Source: Opitutaceae bacterium
Lineage (GTDB): Bacteria; Verrucomicrobiota; Verrucomicrobiia; Opitutales; Opitutaceae
Assembly (NCBI GenBank): GCA_016794625.1
Contig: JAEUGY010000105.1
Location: 1-44,111, forward strand
Length of the DNA stretch: 44,111 bases
Direction: 5' to 3'
The position numbers and the translations under genes were made by a program. Numbering within the stretch: position 1 is the first letter of the stretch; the number at the start of each line of letters is the position of its first letter. The notes beneath the pieces are model-generated. The model saw nothing but the letters and a program-made list of their open reading frames with translations, had not been told where the DNA came from and did not search any database. Of the stretch, positions 41,559 to 44,111 are shown piece after piece.

Positions 41559-42769
41559 GCCCGCCGTTTCGCTCCGGCGGTGCCGGCACGGACGGCTCGC
41601 GGCGGCGATTTGTCGCAGGATTCGCTCGCGGCCTCATGGTGCTGCCCTGGATGGGCCGCACGCTGGGAGGTGCTCCGGCCGGGGAGGCGGATGAAGAGGC
41701 GGTCTGGTTTCCGGCGCGCGCGGAGTGGGCCCGCGCGGGCTGCCGGGACGGGCGCGAGGAGCGAAACCCGGGCTCGGAGGAAATCGTGTCGCCCGCTGGC
41801 GATCTGCAGGCGGCCATGGATCGAGTGGCCGCCCGGGGTGGAGGCAGGGTCCGGCTGGGACCGGGCGACTACGAGCTTCGGGCCCCGCTGCTGCTGCGCT
41901 CTCACGTCGTGCTTCAGGGGGCGGGTCCGGGGCGCACCCGTCTGCTGCTCCTGCTCCGGGGCGCGTTTCCGGGCAAGGCCCTTGACGCGCGCGGATTCTC
42001 GACCTGGACGACCGGCCTTCTCGCGGTCGGCGAACGAGGTGCGTTCGTCGAAGATTTGTCGATTGTCTTTGATCCCTCACTGCCGCCCCCGCCGACGCTG
42101 CGCACGGAACGGGAGGCGTTCGTCAATGACCCGGGAGGACGCACGGATCTCTATGTGGTGGGCCTGCGTTTCTCGGGATGTGAGGACTGTTGTGTCCGCC
42201 GGGTGCAGATCCTCAACGCGGGCAGCCACCCGTTGATGATCGAGGCGTCGCGGCACCTCACGGTCGAGACCGTCACGATTGACGGATCCCACAACAAAGG
42301 CGGGCTGGGCAATGGCTACGTCAACCTGACCCGCAGCACCCACGTCCTGCTCACCGGGCTGCACGTACGGGATGTGCGGCACCTGTCCATCCAGAATTCC
42401 GATGCCAGGTATCCATGCCGGTACAATGTGCTCGTGCGCAGCCAGCTCGAGGTCGACGTGAACTTTCACAATGGCGACGCGGGCCACAACCTCGTGCAGG
42501 ACTGCCGGATCGCGGTGCCGACCTGGCACTGGTGGGGACCCTTTGCGGTGGGAGTGCCGGGCCAGCATCAGCCCCCCGGACCCGGCAACCTGGTGTACCG
42601 CTGCGATGCCACGCGGGTGTATCCGGATCCAAAGCGGAACCGGCGCGAAGCGATCCTTCCCGACCGCGTGTACCGGATCCGGGACCACTTTGACACGTCC
42701 GTGCCGCTCGTGGGCGACTTTGCTCCCGCGCCGAAAGCCGGCACGCTTGTTCCCGTTGGGGCCGGCTGA
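41555..42769 (+). CDS. Right-handed beta-helix (pectin lyase-fold) protein with twin-arginine leader
   Basis: A 404-aa protein overlapping the GH50-like gene (ATGA) and preceded by a clear Shine-Dalgarno (GGAGGG ending 4 nt before the ATG), the best one in the window. The leader DGSRRRFVAGFARGLMVLPWMG looks like a Tat signal. The mature part starts with the pectate-lyase-superfamily opening DLQAAMDRVAARGGGRVRLGPGDYELRAPLLLRSHVVLQGAG (about 82-125) and continues as parallel-helix rungs (SRHLTVETVTIDGSHNKGG, STHVLLTGLHVRDVRHLSIQN, VRSQLEVDVNFHNGDAGHNLVQDCRI). Such proteins are polysaccharide lyases, GH28-type hydrolases or epimerases; no clear catalytic set is visible. The tight coupling indicates joint action with the GH50-like enzyme on one glycan. 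Confidence 0.8.
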   Translation: MSPPFRSGGAGTDGSRRRFVAGFARGLMVLPWMGRTLGGAPAGEADEEAVWFPARAEWARAGCRDGREERNPGSEEIVSPAGDLQAAMDRVAARGGGRVRLGPGDYELRAPLLLRSHVVLQGAGPGRTRLLLLLRGAFPGKALDARGFSTWTTGLLAVGERGAFVEDLSIVFDPSLPPPPTLRTEREAFVNDPGGRTDLYVVGLRFSGCEDCCVRRVQILNAGSHPLMIEASRHLTVETVTIDGSHNKGGLGNGYVNLTRSTHVLLTGLHVRDVRHLSIQNSDARYPCRYNVLVRSQLEVDVNFHNGDAGHNLVQDCRIAVPTWHWWGPFAVGVPGQHQPPGPGNLVYRCDATRVYPDPKRNRREAILPDRVYRIRDHFDTSVPLVGDFAPAPKAGTLVPVGAG

Positions 42770-42884
42770 TGCGCGGCTTGCTGGACGGTCTTGTTTGCGC
42801 CGGGCTCGGTGGAGATACCAGATCGACCTCTAGACGGAGATCCAGCGACGAGCAGCTGCGGGCAGTCAGCGAGTGGGAGCGATC

Positions 42885-44084
42885 TCAGCCGCTTTCCGGT
42901 GACGGCCGAAGAGGGGTCGTTGGATGCCCCCGTCGGACGCTGGCTTCGGTGCGGATGGCTTCGGCCCATTCGATGGTCTCGCGCGCGGAGGCGCCCAACA
43001 GCGAGCGCGCCGTGGCGGCGATGGCTTCATTCGCGCGTTCGACGGCGGCTGCGGGTTGCTGTTCCACCAGGAGCACGGCCGCCTCGGCGCGCAGTCGCGT
43101 TTCCTCGGACAATTCACAGGAACCCGCCTGGTTGAGGCTGGCGCGCGCCCCCGCAGCGTCGCGTTCGTGAAACGCCTTGAAGTAGGCCAACTCCGCATAG
43201 AGGGAGTCGCGGAGAAAGGGCGCGACGCGATCGATGCCCTCGATGGATTGATACAGATAGGTGCGGGCTGCATCGATGCGACCCTGATCCAGCGCCCACA
43301 GGTAGGCCATCAGTTGCATGGCCGCATTGACCTGCGGATCGCCGTGCGGTTCGGCCGCCTTGATCACCAGGTCGGCCGGCAGGTCCCGGGCTCGCACACC
43401 GGAAAGGGACAGGGCGGTCAGCGTGAAAACGAGCGCTTCCCGCTCCGCTGCGGGCCCCTGCCGGGCCAGCGCGAGCAGACGAGCCCCGTCGCTGGCAAAT
43501 CCACCCGCTCTTGAAGGCAGCGAAGAGGCCAGAAAGAAGGCCAGGGAGAACAGCCCGGTCAGGCCAAGCAAAGCCCACACAGAGAACGCACCGGCTCTCA
43601 TGACTTCCCCCGGGGGCAGATGCTTCGCCCAGAGGTAGGCCGTGCCGACCAGGATAAAGCCGCAAAGGAGACTCGCCAGCGGGCCGCCCGCCAGCAGCCC
43701 GATGAGGTAGCGACGCAGGTTGTCGGTGGATGACGGGGTGGCCAAGGCAAGTCCGCCGAGCAGGGAGAAACGACGGTTTCGACCCAGTTTCAGGCCCGCC
43801 GGCGTGCGCATGATCCGGAGCGGTCCGACGATGACGAGGGCGAAGCGTCCTCCCAGCAGCTTCGCGGCGAGCAGGTGACCGCCCTCGTGCAGCGCGACGC
43901 CGACGAAGAACGCGATAGGCAGCGCTCCCAGCAGCAACGCGAGTTCGAAGACCTTGCCTCCCTCGTGGGGCGGCACATGGACGGAAACGGTACGGGCGGT
44001 GACGCCCCCCAAAATGCCACCGGCCAGGGCAAGCCCCAGCCCGGCGGCAAGTGCGAGGAGACGACGTCGAAGTGAGGAGGACAT
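42885..44084 (-). CDS. M50-like membrane metallopeptidase with C-terminal helical extension
   Basis: A 399-aa membrane protein. A signal-anchor-like helix (about 9-31) is followed by a transmembrane segment carrying the zinc motif HEGGH (H66, E67, H70), then two or three further hydrophobic segments (YLIGLLAGGPLASLLCGFILVGTAYLW, AGAFSVWALLGLTGLFSLAFFLASSLP) and SDGARLLALARQG, in place of the LDG motif that supplies the third zinc ligand in M50 proteases. The last about 190 residues are alpha-helical and Ala-rich (AAMQLMAYLWALDQGRIDAARTYLYQSIEGID, AELAYFKAFHERDAAGARASL), TPR-like. Intramembrane proteases of this group cut membrane-bound regulators. The ATG at 44084 gives the natural N-terminus. 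Partner unknown. Confidence 0.82.
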   Translation of the reverse strand: MSSSLRRRLLALAAGLGLALAGGILGGVTARTVSVHVPPHEGGKVFELALLLGALPIAFFVGVALHEGGHLLAAKLLGGRFALVIVGPLRIMRTPAGLKLGRNRRFSLLGGLALATPSSTDNLRRYLIGLLAGGPLASLLCGFILVGTAYLWAKHLPPGEVMRAGAFSVWALLGLTGLFSLAFFLASSLPSRAGGFASDGARLLALARQGPAAEREALVFTLTALSLSGVRARDLPADLVIKAAEPHGDPQVNAAMQLMAYLWALDQGRIDAARTYLYQSIEGIDRVAPFLRDSLYAELAYFKAFHERDAAGARASLNQAGSCELSEETRLRAEAAVLLVEQQPAAAVERANEAIAATARSLLGASARETIEWAEAIRTEASVRRGHPTTPLRPSPESG

Positions 44085-44111
44085 GGTACTTGGTCGTTGA
44101 GGAGACAACTA

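Overview
The window is GC-rich DNA that looks like a chromosome segment of a Verrucomicrobiota bacterium, most likely of the Opitutaceae. This is an inference from gene families, with no 16S or other marker in view. The pointers are a TonB-dependent receptor with a TonB-box-like VVLSEF segment at the mature N-terminus and no SusD partner, a PVC-type membrane-bound dehydrogenase fused to ThuA and an azurin-like domain, several sugar-hydrolase genes, and PhyH and URO-D-like genes. Most start codons have no Shine-Dalgarno sequence and are instead preceded by a short C/T-rich run.

Layout. 1-326: 5' part of an unrecognised reverse-strand gene. 480-6397: gltS-type Na+/glutamate symporter, divergent from an SDR dehydrogenase plus GH95 alpha-L-fucosidase pair, then a sugar isomerase/epimerase-like TIM barrel. 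6645-8875: an orphan membrane-anchored protein and a REP-associated tyrosine transposase (RAYT) bracketed by paired inverted copies of a GCCTGTCCCTT motif. 8921-14557: a ThuA/dehydrogenase/HEAT/cupredoxin fusion, a two-CBS-domain protein and a Tat-exported Gfo/Idh/MocA oxidoreductase. 14687-17965: an mhq-like quinone detoxification operon (ring-cleaving dioxygenase, WrbA, MhqD-type esterase) with a divergent LysR regulator. 18021-18174: four more copies of the RAYT-type repeat. 18191-21120: GH42 glycosidase overlapping an L-fuconolactonase-like amidohydrolase. 21210-22204: small membrane protein plus YceI. 22313-29248: PEP mutase/isocitrate lyase family protein, then a 1762-aa hybrid sensor kinase and a response regulator. 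29291-33145: AraC regulator, PhyH dioxygenase, URO-D-like protein, DMT transporter. 33304-39386: unknown secreted protein, TonB receptor, LacI and DeoR regulators. 39474-42769: GH50-like glycosidase overlapping a beta-helix protein. 42885-44084: M50-like membrane protease.

The most interesting signal is regulatory. The promoter of the mhqO-wrbA-mhqD operon and the promoter of the small-membrane-protein/yceI operon, about 4.1 kb apart, share the same architecture in the same orientation: the dyad ATGCG-N5-CGCAT (a LysR T-N11-A box), then an identical 16-bp block CCGTCCTGCGCAGTGG, then 19 or 20 nt, then a TAATNT -10 box placed so that transcription should begin at or next to the ATG. About 34 of the first 42 positions are identical. 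This predicts one LysR regulon for quinone or electrophile stress that includes YceI (a quinone/isoprenoid-binding family) and a 98-aa membrane partner. The GH42/lactonase module and the RAYT repeat cluster lie between its two halves.

The sugar genes (GH95, SDR, isomerase, GH42, fuconolactonase-like, GH50-like, beta-helix, TonB receptor, LacI, DeoR) suggest a polysaccharide degrader able to use fucose- and galactose-containing glycans. No tRNA, rRNA or CRISPR array was recognised, and no gap between genes exceeds 300 bases.
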